Assembly (NCBI GenBank): GCA_026705765.1
Contig: JAPPAB010000104.1
Span: 142,621-206,620 of the forward strand
DNA from: Gemmatimonadota bacterium
GTDB taxonomy: Bacteria > Latescibacterota > UBA2968
Direction: 5' to 3'
Length of the DNA: 64,000 bases
How positions within the stretch are numbered: position 1 is the first letter of the stretch; each line of letters starts with the position of its first letter. A program made the translations under genes and the position numbers. A model generated the notes under the pieces. That model was not told where the DNA came from. It did no database searches and worked only from the letters and a program-made list of their open reading frames with translations. This document shows, piece after piece, positions 9,688 to 18,947 of this stretch.

Positions 9688-10572
9688 CTAAAAAACCCGA
9701 AAATGCGCGGGCAAAGTCGGCATTCCACTATCTTTTGTCGTAACAAAACCGCCAACGGCATTGGCTTGCTCAGCACATATCTGCATCGGTGCGCCAGCGA
9801 GTAAATGCATGACAAATGCCGCCGTAAAAGCATCGCCAGCACCCACCGTATTCACGACCTGTTGTCTTTTTCCCGCCGCCTGACAAATCCCACCTTTACT
9901 CACAACCCGACATCCCCGTTCTCCCAGCGTCAAAATCACACATTGCAGGTCAAACCGCGCGAGAATACCTGACAAAAAAACATCCACGTCTTCTTCCCCA
10001 CCCACATAATCGCGCAACAGAGCCACTTCCTCGTCATTTAACTTCAACACATCAGCGCGTGCTATAGATTCCCACACAATCTCGTCCGTGTGATAGTGCT
10101 GTCGAAAATTGATATCGTACACGCGCAGGCAATCCGGAGACGCCGCATCCAAAAAATTTGTAATTGCCCGACGGCTCTGCGCCTCGCGTTGATCTATCGT
10201 TCCAAAACACAAGGCGTGAGCAGATTGCGCTATCGGTGCCAATTCTGAACACCAGGTAATCGCATCCCACGCCACGCCTTCGACAATTTCATAAGTGGGT
10301 TGCCCATCGACAAGGGTCACGTTCACGCTACCCGTTGGCCGATGGACATGCACCTGCACGGCATCTATCGCCACCCCTCGTCCGCTCAAACTCTCAAGTG
10401 CTGCCTTGCCTCGCGCATCGTCTCCCACACAACTCACCATAGCAGAATGCGCGCCCAAAGCAGCCGCATGAACGGCAAAATTTGCCGGCGCGCCTCCCAA
10501 TCGCTCGCCGTCGGGAAACACATCCCACAACACGGCACCAATAGCGACTACACAAGGCGGCTCACGGCGCAT
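9688..10572 (-). CDS. PfkB-family carbohydrate kinase (fructokinase-like)
   Basis: 294 residues, the usual ribokinase-family length. The N-terminal motif GGAPANFAVHAAALG binds the sugar and the C-terminal NTVGAGDAFTAAF contains the anion hole and the catalytic Asp of GAGD. It phosphorylates a sugar at the expense of ATP; the overall pattern is closest to fructokinases, but the sugar is not proved. Its ATG shares one base with the stop of the oxidoreductase gene (TAATG at 10570-10574), so it is translationally coupled as the last gene of a PhyH-Gfo/Idh-PfkB operon. A polyol or modified sugar oxidised by the upstream enzymes and then phosphorylated is a reasonable pathway guess. Confidence 0.85.
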   Translation of the reverse strand: MRREPPCVVAIGAVLWDVFPDGERLGGAPANFAVHAAALGAHSAMVSCVGDDARGKAALESLSGRGVAIDAVQVHVHRPTGSVNVTLVDGQPTYEIVEGVAWDAITWCSELAPIAQSAHALCFGTIDQREAQSRRAITNFLDAASPDCLRVYDINFRQHYHTDEIVWESIARADVLKLNDEEVALLRDYVGGEEDVDVFLSGILARFDLQCVILTLGERGCRVVSKGGICQAAGKRQQVVNTVGAGDAFTAAFVMHLLAGAPMQICAEQANAVGGFVTTKDSGMPTLPAHFRVF

Positions 10573-11555
10573 TACCTCGACACCTTCACGGCCTTCTTTG
10601 CAGAAGCCGAGCGATAAGCGGCCTCGGATAAACGGGCGACTTGCAAAGCGAAATCCGGCGGCGAATACCCCTCGCCATCGTTGCGGATCAGATCAAAAAA
10701 TGCCTGATCCGGCGTCGTCTCCTGAATATGCGGTGGAATTTCAATTGGTTTGTCATTCAGCAAAACCGACTGCACCTGCCACTGGTGTAAATGAAATACC
10801 AGACAGCCCTTGCTTCCGTGAATAGCGATTCTCTCATCGTGATGCGCCGCATTGCCAAAGGTATTCAGCGTACCTGCTCCACCGCCTTTGAAACGCACAT
10901 TGACCACCATATTGGTATCCACGGCTTTTCCCGCATTCTCCGCAAAAGCCGAGACCTCCACAGGCTCCAGTCCCGTAATCCACAATACAGAAGCGACGAG
11001 ATGGCTACCCGTATCCATAAACATGCCGCCTCCCGACAACTCGGGGTCCAAACGCCAGCCGCGGATACTTCCCCAATTTTGTGTCACATAAGCCACCACG
11101 CCGCGCAACTCTCCGAGTTCCCCCCCCCGAATCAATTCACGCGCATAAACATGAGGAGCCATATAATTGCGCTGGTAAGCCACCACCAGATACAATTTCA
11201 ATTTATCCGACAAATTGATCAGCGACTTGGTCTGCCGAGACGCAACAGTAAGGGGCTTCTCAACCAGAACGTGCAACCCCTTTTGCAAAGACAGGCGGGC
11301 GTGCTCATAATGCAGCGCGTGGGGTGAACTAATCAGCATGGCATCGAGCGCTTCATTCCGCACGAGTTGGCGATAATCTTCATAAAACGACGCCTCACTG
11401 CCCCACGCCTCCATCAATGCTTCCGCCTGGCTCTCATCGGGATCGACCACGCCGATAATCTCCACGCCGCCATCTGCTTTCAAACGAGGCAAATGCGCTC
11501 GTTGCATGTTGCCGCCACATCCGATCAAACCGAGGCGAATTTTCTCTTTTGACAT
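10572..11555 (-). CDS. Gfo/Idh/MocA-family NAD(P)-dependent oxidoreductase
   Basis: 327 residues. The N-terminal Rossmann domain has LGLIGCGGNMQRAHLP (dinucleotide-binding glycines), and VEKPLT carries the conserved Lys of the active site. ELSGGGMFMDTGSHLV is the family's C-terminal catalytic region with an Asp and a His. Such enzymes oxidise or reduce sugars and inositols at one carbon with NAD(P). It lies 39 bases downstream of the PhyH gene and is coupled to the kinase downstream. Gfo/Idh and PhyH pairs are frequent in Poribacteria- and Latescibacterota-like genomes, which supports a shared small-molecule pathway; the substrate cannot be told. Confidence 0.88.
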   Translation of the reverse strand: MSKEKIRLGLIGCGGNMQRAHLPRLKADGGVEIIGVVDPDESQAEALMEAWGSEASFYEDYRQLVRNEALDAMLISSPHALHYEHARLSLQKGLHVLVEKPLTVASRQTKSLINLSDKLKLYLVVAYQRNYMAPHVYARELIRGGELGELRGVVAYVTQNWGSIRGWRLDPELSGGGMFMDTGSHLVASVLWITGLEPVEVSAFAENAGKAVDTNMVVNVRFKGGGAGTLNTFGNAAHHDERIAIHGSKGCLVFHLHQWQVQSVLLNDKPIEIPPHIQETTPDQAFFDLIRNDGEGYSPPDFALQVARLSEAAYRSASAKKAVKVSR

Positions 11556-11594
11556 CGCGCAGAACCTCCCGGTTTATAGTGAATAATATCTTTA

Positions 11595-12401
11595 TCAAGC
11601 CGCCGATTCAGCCACCATCGTTACTTCTTTCCGGCCTTCTAACCCGGAGATCACCGGAAATGTGCGCGATGAATCCTTTCCCCGCGCCATATAACGCACA
11701 GTAGGTGGAAAATAGGCGTAGAGTGCCGTATGCCTCGGGCGAGGTGAATTATTGGGACCAGAACCGTGTACACACAAACTGTGAAACAGAAGAGCTGTTC
11801 CCGCCTTGAGTGGCACCTCAATAGCCTGTGAGATATCCAAATTTTCTCGATCTGTCAACTTTGCATCTTGAGGCCGCGCAATATCGCCCCATTTCTGCAT
11901 GCCCCACTTGTGACTTTCGGGAATCACTCGAATGCACCCATTCTCCGAACGGGCATCCGTCAATGCAATGCTCACCGTGACAAGCGCGGGCGGCTCCATC
12001 GGCCAATACGCCGAATCTTGATGAAAACCATGCGATGACCCGTGAAACGCGGGCTTGAGCATAAGCGTGCTGCGAAACAACAACAAATCGGGCCCAATCA
12101 GATTCTGAATCACAGGCACCAGTTTGGAATGTGCAGCCAAATTCTTGAACACATTGGAAAAATCGCGCGTCTGTTCAATCTTCCGCAATACGGGCAAGCC
12201 ATCTTGCTCTTTGTCTCTCGCATAAGGCTCGCGCTGAAAACTGCCCGAACGCTTGTCGCCATCAGTTGCCAAATCTGCAGCCATCACATGCAGTTTGTGA
12301 ATCTCTTCTTCACACTCTGCCAACTCCTGGGGCGACACCACATCTTCAACCACGAGATAGCCCTGATCGTAGAAAAATGCTTTCTGTTCTTCAGGCGTCA
12401 T
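11595..12401 (-). CDS. Phytanoyl-CoA dioxygenase (PhyH) family protein
   Basis: 268 residues. Fe(II)/2-oxoglutarate dioxygenase fold: the iron ligands are the HxD of GFHQDSAYW (about H127, D129) and a distal His in CVHGSGPN (about residue 212). An Arg in RPRHTALY would bind 2-oxoglutarate. It hydroxylates an unidentified substrate with O2. The start follows a strong ribosome site (GAGGAGG, 7 bases) and a promoter lies at 12433-12460. First gene of a three-gene operon with a Gfo/Idh oxidoreductase and a PfkB kinase. Bacterial PhyH proteins rarely act on phytanoyl-CoA, so the family name should not be taken as the substrate. Confidence 0.88.
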   Translation of the reverse strand: MTPEEQKAFFYDQGYLVVEDVVSPQELAECEEEIHKLHVMAADLATDGDKRSGSFQREPYARDKEQDGLPVLRKIEQTRDFSNVFKNLAAHSKLVPVIQNLIGPDLLLFRSTLMLKPAFHGSSHGFHQDSAYWPMEPPALVTVSIALTDARSENGCIRVIPESHKWGMQKWGDIARPQDAKLTDRENLDISQAIEVPLKAGTALLFHSLCVHGSGPNNSPRPRHTALYAYFPPTVRYMARGKDSSRTFPVISGLEGRKEVTMVAESAA

Positions 12402-12432
12402 TTTTATGCCTCCTCAAAAATTGATGAGATAA

Positions 12433-12460
12433 ATCATAATACTATAAATACTTGTGTCAA
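12433..12460 (-). promoter_or_regulatory. Sigma70-type promoter of the PhyH operon
   Basis: On the minus strand a perfect TTGACA (-35, bases 12460-12455) is followed after 16 bases by TATGAT (-10, 12438-12433). It sits about 32 bases upstream of the PhyH start and just below the terminator of the preceding operon. Confidence 0.7.
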
Positions 12461-12462
12461 GC

Positions 12463-12497
12463 AAAGAAAAAGGGCGTCAGTCTATAACTGATGCCCT
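12463..12497 (-). terminator. Rho-independent terminator of the TonB-DUF4249 operon
   Basis: Inverted repeat AGGGCGTCAG / CTGATGCCCT (12471-12480 and 12488-12497) with a 7-base loop. On the minus strand it is followed by a TTTTTCTTT tract. It lies 24 bases past the stop of the DUF4249-like gene. Confidence 0.85.
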
Positions 12498-12521
12498 GAG
12501 AGTGTATTTGTGCACTAATTT

Positions 12522-13454
12522 TTATTGCGAAGGGCGGGGCAGCACCTCAAAACCCACTGAATCCACGGACGCCGAGCCAAAAATTCCTATGCCCCCATCA
12601 ACGTTAAACAGCGGACGCTCGAAATTGTCGCCCGCCAGACCGCCAGGCTGAAACGCATTCCCACCATCATCTTGAAAAAATTCGGGCACAGAGCGAATCA
12701 AATCAAACCAGTTTTTGTCAACCGCATAAATGCGAATGACATGAGGCCCGGCATATGCCACCGCAAACCAGGGGAAGCGCACGATGCCATCTGTGGCCTC
12801 AAATGCCGGCGAACTGCCGTATCGTTCAAACTCCGCCCTATCATCTTCATCGACCAAATCGGAATATACCACAAAATCCGATTCCGGATCCAGGCTCTCA
12901 ATTGCAATGTGGTAGCCACTGGCAGGAATCGGATCAAATCGCATTTCCAGAAGGCCTTCTTGATAGATAACGCGATTCTCCTGCACATTGCCATCTTCAT
13001 ATCTGTTCAAAGGACGGATGACCTCGAGTGTCTCATCATCTATTAATGCCGCCTCTTGAATATCGAATCTGCCCGGTGTGATCGTCTGCGCTGTCGCTTC
13101 CCTACCCTGTGATTGCACGCGCAGATTATAAATTGTATTTGGCAAAACGAGCGGAGCATTGGACGGGGGTCGATAAGACCCCGCGGCGAAACCCGGGCTG
13201 TACAAAAATATCTGTTCCCCCTGAGTGATCACGATCTCGGCATCACCCACACCTGCCCAGAGTTCAGAATGCCCCACGTTTGCTCTTACCGTCTCACTAA
13301 CCAGCACCTGAGGCAGGGGTTTATCGACAATCAACAGCGCATCCACAACCAGAACACCCGAAGCATCGGGACCAAAAAGACTCGACGGATCGCGCTCGGC
13401 CTCACAGCCCACCAGCACGGCCAGACAGCCCACCATCAAAACGAGATATTTCAT
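12522..13454 (-). CDS. DUF4249-like outer-membrane-associated lipoprotein
   Basis: 310 residues. It opens with MKYLVLMVGCLAVLVGC, a lipoprotein signal whose lipobox (AVLVGC) puts the mature protein on an outer-membrane lipid anchor. There are two adjacent ATGs; the one at 13454 is 6 bases after AGAGG and is preferred. The body is beta-rich: VLVSETVRANVGH, AEIVITQGEQIFLYSPG and PGRFDIQEA resemble DUF4249 proteins, which in FCB bacteria pair with TonB receptors. It starts 10 bases after the stop of the receptor gene and ends at a terminator, so the two form one unit. It probably binds ligand or caps the receptor at the surface; the ligand is unknown. The family assignment is by pattern and context. 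Confidence 0.65.
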   Translation of the reverse strand: MKYLVLMVGCLAVLVGCEAERDPSSLFGPDASGVLVVDALLIVDKPLPQVLVSETVRANVGHSELWAGVGDAEIVITQGEQIFLYSPGFAAGSYRPPSNAPLVLPNTIYNLRVQSQGREATAQTITPGRFDIQEAALIDDETLEVIRPLNRYEDGNVQENRVIYQEGLLEMRFDPIPASGYHIAIESLDPESDFVVYSDLVDEDDRAEFERYGSSPAFEATDGIVRFPWFAVAYAGPHVIRIYAVDKNWFDLIRSVPEFFQDDGGNAFQPGGLAGDNFERPLFNVDGGIGIFGSASVDSVGFEVLPRPSQ

Positions 13455-13464
13455 CATACGCCTC

Positions 13465-15687
13465 TTAAAAATTAAAATTAATCCCCAGAGTCGGCACGAT
13501 TGGCAACATCTTGACCACATCTGGATCAGACTCATCAAAAATGACAAACCACTCATTGCGCCGATTAAATACGTTAAACACCTGGACGTAAAATTCCCCA
13601 TTCACCGCAAACGCTCGAAACCGCATCTTCACATTTAAATCCAATCTCTGATAGGGCAACAAGCGAGCACTATTGCGGTCTGAGGGAAGCACCAGATTTT
13701 CTATTTGACGGTGGGGCACTGCGGGCGAGCGCAATGAATAACGCGCTGATGCAGGCGTAAATGCCTGCCCCGTGCCATAGACATAATTCGCCCCAAATGA
13801 CCACCGGCCCAGGCGATAATTGCTCACAAAAGACACATCGTGGCGTCGGTCGTATTTGGGGGGAAATGCCTTGCCCTGATTGAGTTCGGCAAATGTGCGG
13901 CGCGTCCATCCCAGCGTATAACCTATCCATCCCGTCAATCGTCCGGTACGGCGCTGCAAAAAGACTTCGACACCAGTTGCATACCCAGTTCCCCCACTCA
14001 CAAAAGTATCCTCTACGTTCTTCGCATCGATATCTGCGGCGATGCGATTGTCCAGTACAATCAGATTCGCCATATCGGTATAATAGGCTTCCACAGTAGC
14101 CTGATACCGCTCGGAAGGTTCCCACTCCACACCCGCCACACTCTGCCAGGACCGTCCGGGTTCCACCGACTCATCCAGCGGCACCCAGTAATCACCGCCG
14201 CTAAACAACTCGGTAGTCACCAATTGCAAATACTGGTGAAATGAGCCGCCAGCCGCCTTCCAGCGCCAGTTGCCCCTGCGGTAGCTCATTGACAAACGCG
14301 GCTCGACATGAAAGCGATCACCAGCGCTAAAATAACTGCTCCGCATGCCCAGGCGAATATCTGTTGCAGAGCCGGGCTGCCAGTGATCCTGCACATACAT
14401 CGATAGCAAATTGGGCTTCAGGCTCAGGTCGAATTGGCTTGAGCGATTAAATTCCTGATAAAATTTAAAATCGTAATGGGTGGCTAAAAATCCACCACTC
14501 AAGGCGTGGTCGTGCGCGGCAAACCAATCCACATCGCCTTTGATGGTAAAATCGGTAATACCGTTGGAAAGCAAAATGGGCGTATCGAGAATATTCAGTT
14601 CTATCTTGCTGGCATAATCGCTGCCCGCCACCACAAAATTGCCAAATAGCGCGGGCGAAAACACATGCGTCCACTTGCCCAGAAAAGCCGTATTCCCCCA
14701 CCGAATGCCGAAAAACGAATCCTCGTCAACATCAAAAGTCAAATTGTCTCGACCAAAATATCCACTGATCTGCACTTTGTCATTATCCGAAAAATCCTGA
14801 TTGAACTTGGCATTTAAGTCGTAAAAATAATACGTGGGAACATCCGTGTCTTCATCCCGGATAAAAGACAATAAAGGATCGATATAAGTGCGCCGTCCCG
14901 ACACCATCCACGACCCCTTTGGGGTTGGGCCTTCGAGTGTCAAACGCGCGGCAATAAGACTTATTCCACCGCTGGCATCAAATCCCTTGCGATTGCCGTC
15001 CTTATTGTGTACGTCGAGCACAGATCCCAAACGACCGCCGTATTTCGCCGGATAAGCCCCTTTGTGCAAACTCATATCCCGAATGGCATCGGGATTAAAC
15101 GTAGAAAAAAAGCCAAATGCGTGCGACGGATTGTAAAGCGGCATTTGATCCAATAAAATCAAGGTCTGATCTGGTCCCCCACCGCGGATATAAAGCCCCG
15201 AACTGATATCTGACGCGGCCTGAATACCCGGCAAAAGGTGTAGTGAACGCAAAATATCCGCCTCACCAATAGCTGGCATCTCGCGGATTTTTGCCGTTTC
15301 GACCTCGACAAACCCCGGCTGAATGCGTTGCTCTTCCTCCTCCCGCTTGCCCTCCACCACGATCTCCTCCACGACTATTAGCTCGGGTTTGAGTTGCACA
15401 TTGAGCCGCCTGGTTTCGCCCGCTCGAAAGGTCAGCGTATCCTGAAAACTGATATACCCGATATAGGAGATAGTCAACACATAGGGGATATCCTCAGGAA
15501 CCCCTTGAATGGCGTAATATCCATTCACATTGCTCAGCGAAACAATGGGCCTATCTGACCCTTTTAACATCACATTCGCATAGGGCAGCGACTCGCCATT
15601 ACTCTGATCCGCAATAAACCCACTCAGCGTTGCCGCTCGAACAGACAATGGCAACAACAGCAACAACAGCACCCACAAAAACTTCAT
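13465..15687 (-). CDS. TonB-dependent receptor with carboxypeptidase-like N-terminal domain
   Basis: 740 residues. Signal peptide to about residue 18 (SVRA), then a CarboxypepD_reg-like beta domain (residues ~20-100: GFIADQSNGESLPYANVML to NVQLKPE), a linker with the acidic stretch EGKREEEEQ, and a plug domain (IREMPAIGEADILRSLHLLP, GLYIRGGGPDQ). A 22-strand-type barrel ends in LGINFNF with the terminal Phe typical of outer-membrane proteins. It takes up a ligand across the outer membrane using TonB energy. No SusD-type partner is present; the DUF4249-like lipoprotein 10 bases downstream is its likely surface partner. No transport substrate can be inferred. Confidence 0.9.
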   Translation of the reverse strand: MKFLWVLLLLLLPLSVRAATLSGFIADQSNGESLPYANVMLKGSDRPIVSLSNVNGYYAIQGVPEDIPYVLTISYIGYISFQDTLTFRAGETRRLNVQLKPELIVVEEIVVEGKREEEEQRIQPGFVEVETAKIREMPAIGEADILRSLHLLPGIQAASDISSGLYIRGGGPDQTLILLDQMPLYNPSHAFGFFSTFNPDAIRDMSLHKGAYPAKYGGRLGSVLDVHNKDGNRKGFDASGGISLIAARLTLEGPTPKGSWMVSGRRTYIDPLLSFIRDEDTDVPTYYFYDLNAKFNQDFSDNDKVQISGYFGRDNLTFDVDEDSFFGIRWGNTAFLGKWTHVFSPALFGNFVVAGSDYASKIELNILDTPILLSNGITDFTIKGDVDWFAAHDHALSGGFLATHYDFKFYQEFNRSSQFDLSLKPNLLSMYVQDHWQPGSATDIRLGMRSSYFSAGDRFHVEPRLSMSYRRGNWRWKAAGGSFHQYLQLVTTELFSGGDYWVPLDESVEPGRSWQSVAGVEWEPSERYQATVEAYYTDMANLIVLDNRIAADIDAKNVEDTFVSGGTGYATGVEVFLQRRTGRLTGWIGYTLGWTRRTFAELNQGKAFPPKYDRRHDVSFVSNYRLGRWSFGANYVYGTGQAFTPASARYSLRSPAVPHRQIENLVLPSDRNSARLLPYQRLDLNVKMRFRAFAVNGEFYVQVFNVFNRRNEWFVIFDESDPDVVKMLPIVPTLGINFNF

Positions 15688-15749
15688 TATTGCTCCTTTT
15701 AATGACTTGTGACATACAAAGTGTATAACACCTATCGCCCGTCATCGTG

Positions 15750-16208
15750 TCACCAGATACTCCTTTTTGTAGCAACAACTCCTTCGCGCTCGGCAATTAA
15801 CCGGATGCGCTCTTGAATACGCACGAGAATTAACCGCAACCGATCTCTATCGGCACCTGATAGCCCGTCATTGCGCCAGGGATCCTCACTGCTCCTTTTT
15901 TGTTTGGTCATCTGCACATTGATCTCTTGGGTAAAAAAATCCATTACAACCGAAATGCGCGTGCGCCGCGAAACATCGAAAAAAGTCTGACTCGCATAAC
16001 TCGACTCATCGCGCCAGCCCGTCGTGACCACACCTGCCACGGGATCAACTGTTTCTATCGTATAGCCTTCTTCATGCAAAATAGTCACGGCGGCATTGGC
16101 AAACACCTCGGGCGAAATTTTTTCCACCGATCCTGAGATAGACACCGGATCAACCACATTGCACCCCAGCGCAAAACCCAATAAAAGAAGAATCGCAACG
16201 TATTTCAT
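15750..16208 (-). CDS. Small lipoprotein of unknown function
   Basis: 152 residues beginning MKYVAILLLLGFALGC, a lipoprotein signal with lipobox FALGC. The mature part has an alpha/beta pattern (EVFANAAVTILHEEGYTIETVDPVAGVVTTGW, a strand pair RTRISVVMDFF, then a helical C-terminus) reminiscent of small periplasmic lipoproteins that test for 'enters as D/E-G-Y-x-I' repeats such as BamC or DUF4136-like folds, but I cannot assign a family. It lies 62 bases upstream of the TonB receptor start on the same strand and could be cotranscribed with it. The SD before the ATG is AGGGAC-like. Confidence 0.6.
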   Translation of the reverse strand: MKYVAILLLLGFALGCNVVDPVSISGSVEKISPEVFANAAVTILHEEGYTIETVDPVAGVVTTGWRDESSYASQTFFDVSRRTRISVVMDFFTQEINVQMTKQKRSSEDPWRNDGLSGADRDRLRLILVRIQERIRLIAEREGVVATKRSIW

Positions 16209-16459
16209 ACTGTCCCTCCAGCTAAAAGTTCCAGATTATTCAGGAAAATCTGCTCGCGTTGAAGGCAGACTGCAATCCCTACTAACTGCAACTCCTGTGC
16301 CAGACGGACTCAAATCAAAAGAAAAAACTATAACATCATTATTTTTAACGTGTTACAAAATTTCTCCAGCCTAAAAATTTTAAAAAATAAATGTGGTAAA
16401 AATTCACACTGTGCGTCAATACCTCACAGTCGCGAAATACAACATCGCATTTTACGCCA

Positions 16460-16500
16460 AGAAAAAGGGCTTGTATCAGAGCGACACAAGCCCTTTCTTT
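16460..16500 (-). terminator. Rho-independent terminator behind tRNA-Thr
   Basis: A perfect 11-base inverted repeat, AAAGGGCTTGT (16464-16474) and ACAAGCCCTTT (16486-16496), with an 11-base loop. On the minus strand it is followed by TTTTC and on the plus strand by CTTT. It starts 6 bases past the CCA end of the tRNA. Confidence 0.85.
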
Positions 16501-16501
16501 A

Positions 16502-16577
16502 TGGAGCCATCCAGCGGATTCGAACCGCCGACCGCCTGATTACGAATCAGGTGCTCTACCAGCTGAGCTAGGATGGC
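16502..16577 (-). tRNA. tRNA-Thr (anticodon CGU)
   Basis: A full cloverleaf on the minus strand: acceptor GCCATCC paired with GGATGGC, U8-A9, D arm GCTC/GAGC, anticodon arm CCTGA-TTCGTAA-TCAGG giving anticodon CGU (reads ACG), variable loop of five, T arm GGCGG-TTCGAAT-CCGCT, discriminator T, and an encoded CCA (16504-16502). The U discriminator differs from the A of the E. coli threonine tRNAs. A terminator follows at 16460-16500. Confidence 0.95.
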
Positions 16578-16669
16578 TCTAAGATATAAAAAAGTACTGT
16601 TCTCGTTTCATGCGAAAAATACACAAAGCTCTAAAAACTGTCAAGAAGGAAGAAATAAAGGAGGTACCA

Positions 16670-17452
16670 ATGAAATTTGTCGTCGCTGTCGATTGTGAAG
16701 GCGTAGCCTGTGGCGTGGGATCACCTGGCGCATCACTGAACTCCTCTCGAAATTTGGAGTTCGCCAAATTACAGGCCACGCGAGAAGCGGATGCGGCCGT
16801 CCGCGGGTTATTTGCAGCCGGTGCAGATCAGGTCATTGTATGGGATAATCACGGCGGGAGCTTGAATCTAAATTACGATCTCCTGGACGAGCGGTGTGAT
16901 ATCGCGCTCGGCGTGGGATTTGAACACCGGTTTCCCGGCATGGATGAATCATTTGATGGCGTAGCATTTGTCGGTTATCACGCCATGGACAATACTATTG
17001 ACGGCGTGATGTGTCATACCTTCAGTTCCGCAACGTATCAATGGATCAAGATCAACGGACGAGAAGTGGGAGAAATGGCGATAGACGCGGCCGTTGCAGG
17101 AGAGCGAGGGGTGCCTGTCATTTTTGCCTCGAGTGACGACAAGGGAACCGCGGAAGCCGAGTGTTTTTTCCCCGGCGTTGTCACAGTCACAACCAAACAA
17201 GGGATGGGATGGAATTGCGCGGTGAGCAAACACCCCAAACGGGTAGTAAATGAAATCTATGAAACGATTCAGAACGCCGTAACCAGGCGAAACGCCATAA
17301 AACCCTTTGCATTTTCATCGCCACTCACTATGGAAGTGCGCTATAAACGGCTCGAATCCGCGCAATCGGCCAGCCGCGGATTTTCCGGTGCAGAGCGCGT
17401 TGATCCCTATACTGTGAGACGAACACTGCAATCCATCCAGGATTATTATTGA
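16670..17452 (+). CDS. M55 D-aminopeptidase (DppA-like)
   Basis: 260 residues. The ATG at 16670 sits 6 bases after a perfect AAGGAGGT. The zinc ligands of the DppA family line up: D8 and E10 in DCEG, H61 in WDNHGG, H104 in GYHAMD and E135 in GREVGEM. DppA of Bacillus subtilis is a cytoplasmic dinuclear zinc aminopeptidase that releases D-residues from peptides; no signal peptide is present here. The gene is followed after 27 bases by an M81 peptidase and then a PLP enzyme, so the three may degrade a modified or D-amino-acid-containing peptide. A second M55 gene lies at 63275. Confidence 0.9.
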   Translation: MKFVVAVDCEGVACGVGSPGASLNSSRNLEFAKLQATREADAAVRGLFAAGADQVIVWDNHGGSLNLNYDLLDERCDIALGVGFEHRFPGMDESFDGVAFVGYHAMDNTIDGVMCHTFSSATYQWIKINGREVGEMAIDAAVAGERGVPVIFASSDDKGTAEAECFFPGVVTVTTKQGMGWNCAVSKHPKRVVNEIYETIQNAVTRRNAIKPFAFSSPLTMEVRYKRLESAQSASRGFSGAERVDPYTVRRTLQSIQDYY

Positions 17453-17479
17453 GAACATGCAAAAGCACGGGAGAAAAAA

Positions 17480-18946
17480 ATGAAAATTCTACTCGCAGCC
17501 TTCAAACAAGAAACATCCTGCTTTAACCCTGCGCGCACGCCCTACGATATGTTCGACGTACTATTTGGTGATGAACTCCTCGCACTGCGGGGCAGCAATA
17601 CCGAAATCGCCGGCGCGCTCGACATCTTTGCCGAACGCGAAGACATTGACCTGGTACCCATCTATTCGGCATCATCTGTATCCGGCGGTCCAGTCGCCGA
17701 CGCAGACCTCAACAGGCTCATGGACGAACTACTCACAGGCATTCGCAACAACGCACCCGCAGACGGGATGCTCATGGTCTTTCACGGCGCAATGGCTGGC
17801 GAAACCGAAGTCGATCCCGAAGGACATGTCCTCACCGAAATTCGCAACATCCTCGGCAATGTGCCCATTGTCACCACCTTTGATCTGCACGGCATCATCA
17901 CCGACCGCCTCATCGCGCAATCCGACATTATGGTTCCCTTTCACACGTATCCACACATCGACATGTACGAAACCGGGCAACGGGGAGCGCGCAACCTGCT
18001 CGCCCTTCTCGATGGCAATGTCAAACCCACCGTCGCGCATATCCGATTGCCCATGCTCGTGCGAGGCGACGAACTCATCACCAAAACCGGGCGATTTGGT
18101 CAGGCCATCCGCTGGTGTCAGGAAATAGAAAACTCCGAAGGGGGTCTGGGTAGCGGGGTCTATATCGGCAATCCCTTCACCGATGTACCCGACCTGCGCT
18201 CCAACGTCATTGTCTTTACCGACAAAAATCCCGAACGCGCACAACGCGAAGCCAAACGCATCGCCCAGTACATGTGGGATAATCGCGACCATTTCACCGC
18301 ACCACTCACGGCAATTCCAGACGCCATTCGCCTGGCTGAAGAAACTCAGGGTCTCACCGTATTTTCCGACGCTGCCGATGCCACATCTTCGGGCGCATCT
18401 GGCGATAGCAACGCCATTCTCAAGGGCCTGTTTGAACACAATTACCAGGGCCGAGCACTCCTGCCCATTGTCGATCCCCCCGCCGTTGAAGCGGCCTTTC
18501 GCGCAGGTGTGGGCACCACCATAACCATTCCCATTGGCGGTGCCATAGACGAAGCGCGTTTTTCCCCCCTCGAATGCGAAGTCTATATCCAACTCCTCAC
18601 CGATGGGGCATATATCACAGGCACGGGCACATCGGGACATGCGGGCAACACGGCTGTTCTCCAGGCCGGGACTTGCAGCATCATGGCGACCACGCGCCCG
18701 GTGAGCATCATGGATCGCAAAGTCTTTGAAGCGCGCGGCCTCGACCCGCGAGACTTTGATCTGGTCGTGTGCAAATCGCCCAATGGCTTTCGGGTTCACT
18801 TCGAAGAAATAGCCGCCCGAATCGTACCTGTTGACGCGCCCGGCTCCACCAGTGCCAACTTAAAATCCCTGCCCTTTACCCAATGCCAACGCCCCATATT
18901 CCCCCTGGACGATAACGTGCAACCGCCACGAGAAATAGATGGATAG
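17480..18946 (+). CDS. mlrC: M81 family metallopeptidase (MlrC-like)
   Basis: 488 residues, the usual length of the MlrC family. Likely zinc ligands are D135 and H137 in TTFDLHG and H155/H159 in PFHTYPHID; the N-terminus KQETSCFNP and HGAMAGE are also family hallmarks. MlrC of Sphingomonads cleaves linearised microcystin peptides; homologues in other bacteria act on unknown peptides or amides. The gene is cytoplasmic, starts after GGGAGAAAAAA, and its stop lies within the start region of the downstream PLP enzyme (ATG at 18939 or 18948). The M55-M81 pairing argues for peptide catabolism, not for toxin degradation specifically. The symbol denotes family membership only. Confidence 0.85.
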   Translation: MKILLAAFKQETSCFNPARTPYDMFDVLFGDELLALRGSNTEIAGALDIFAEREDIDLVPIYSASSVSGGPVADADLNRLMDELLTGIRNNAPADGMLMVFHGAMAGETEVDPEGHVLTEIRNILGNVPIVTTFDLHGIITDRLIAQSDIMVPFHTYPHIDMYETGQRGARNLLALLDGNVKPTVAHIRLPMLVRGDELITKTGRFGQAIRWCQEIENSEGGLGSGVYIGNPFTDVPDLRSNVIVFTDKNPERAQREAKRIAQYMWDNRDHFTAPLTAIPDAIRLAEETQGLTVFSDAADATSSGASGDSNAILKGLFEHNYQGRALLPIVDPPAVEAAFRAGVGTTITIPIGGAIDEARFSPLECEVYIQLLTDGAYITGTGTSGHAGNTAVLQAGTCSIMATTRPVSIMDRKVFEARGLDPRDFDLVVCKSPNGFRVHFEEIAARIVPVDAPGSTSANLKSLPFTQCQRPIFPLDDNVQPPREIDG

Positions 18947-18947
18947 T

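Noticed and set aside
17729..18799. Long minus-strand frame (356 codons) opposite the M81 gene
   Set aside because: The plus-strand gene has clear M81 motifs and codon pattern; the opposite frame has no recognisable domain and no ribosome site.
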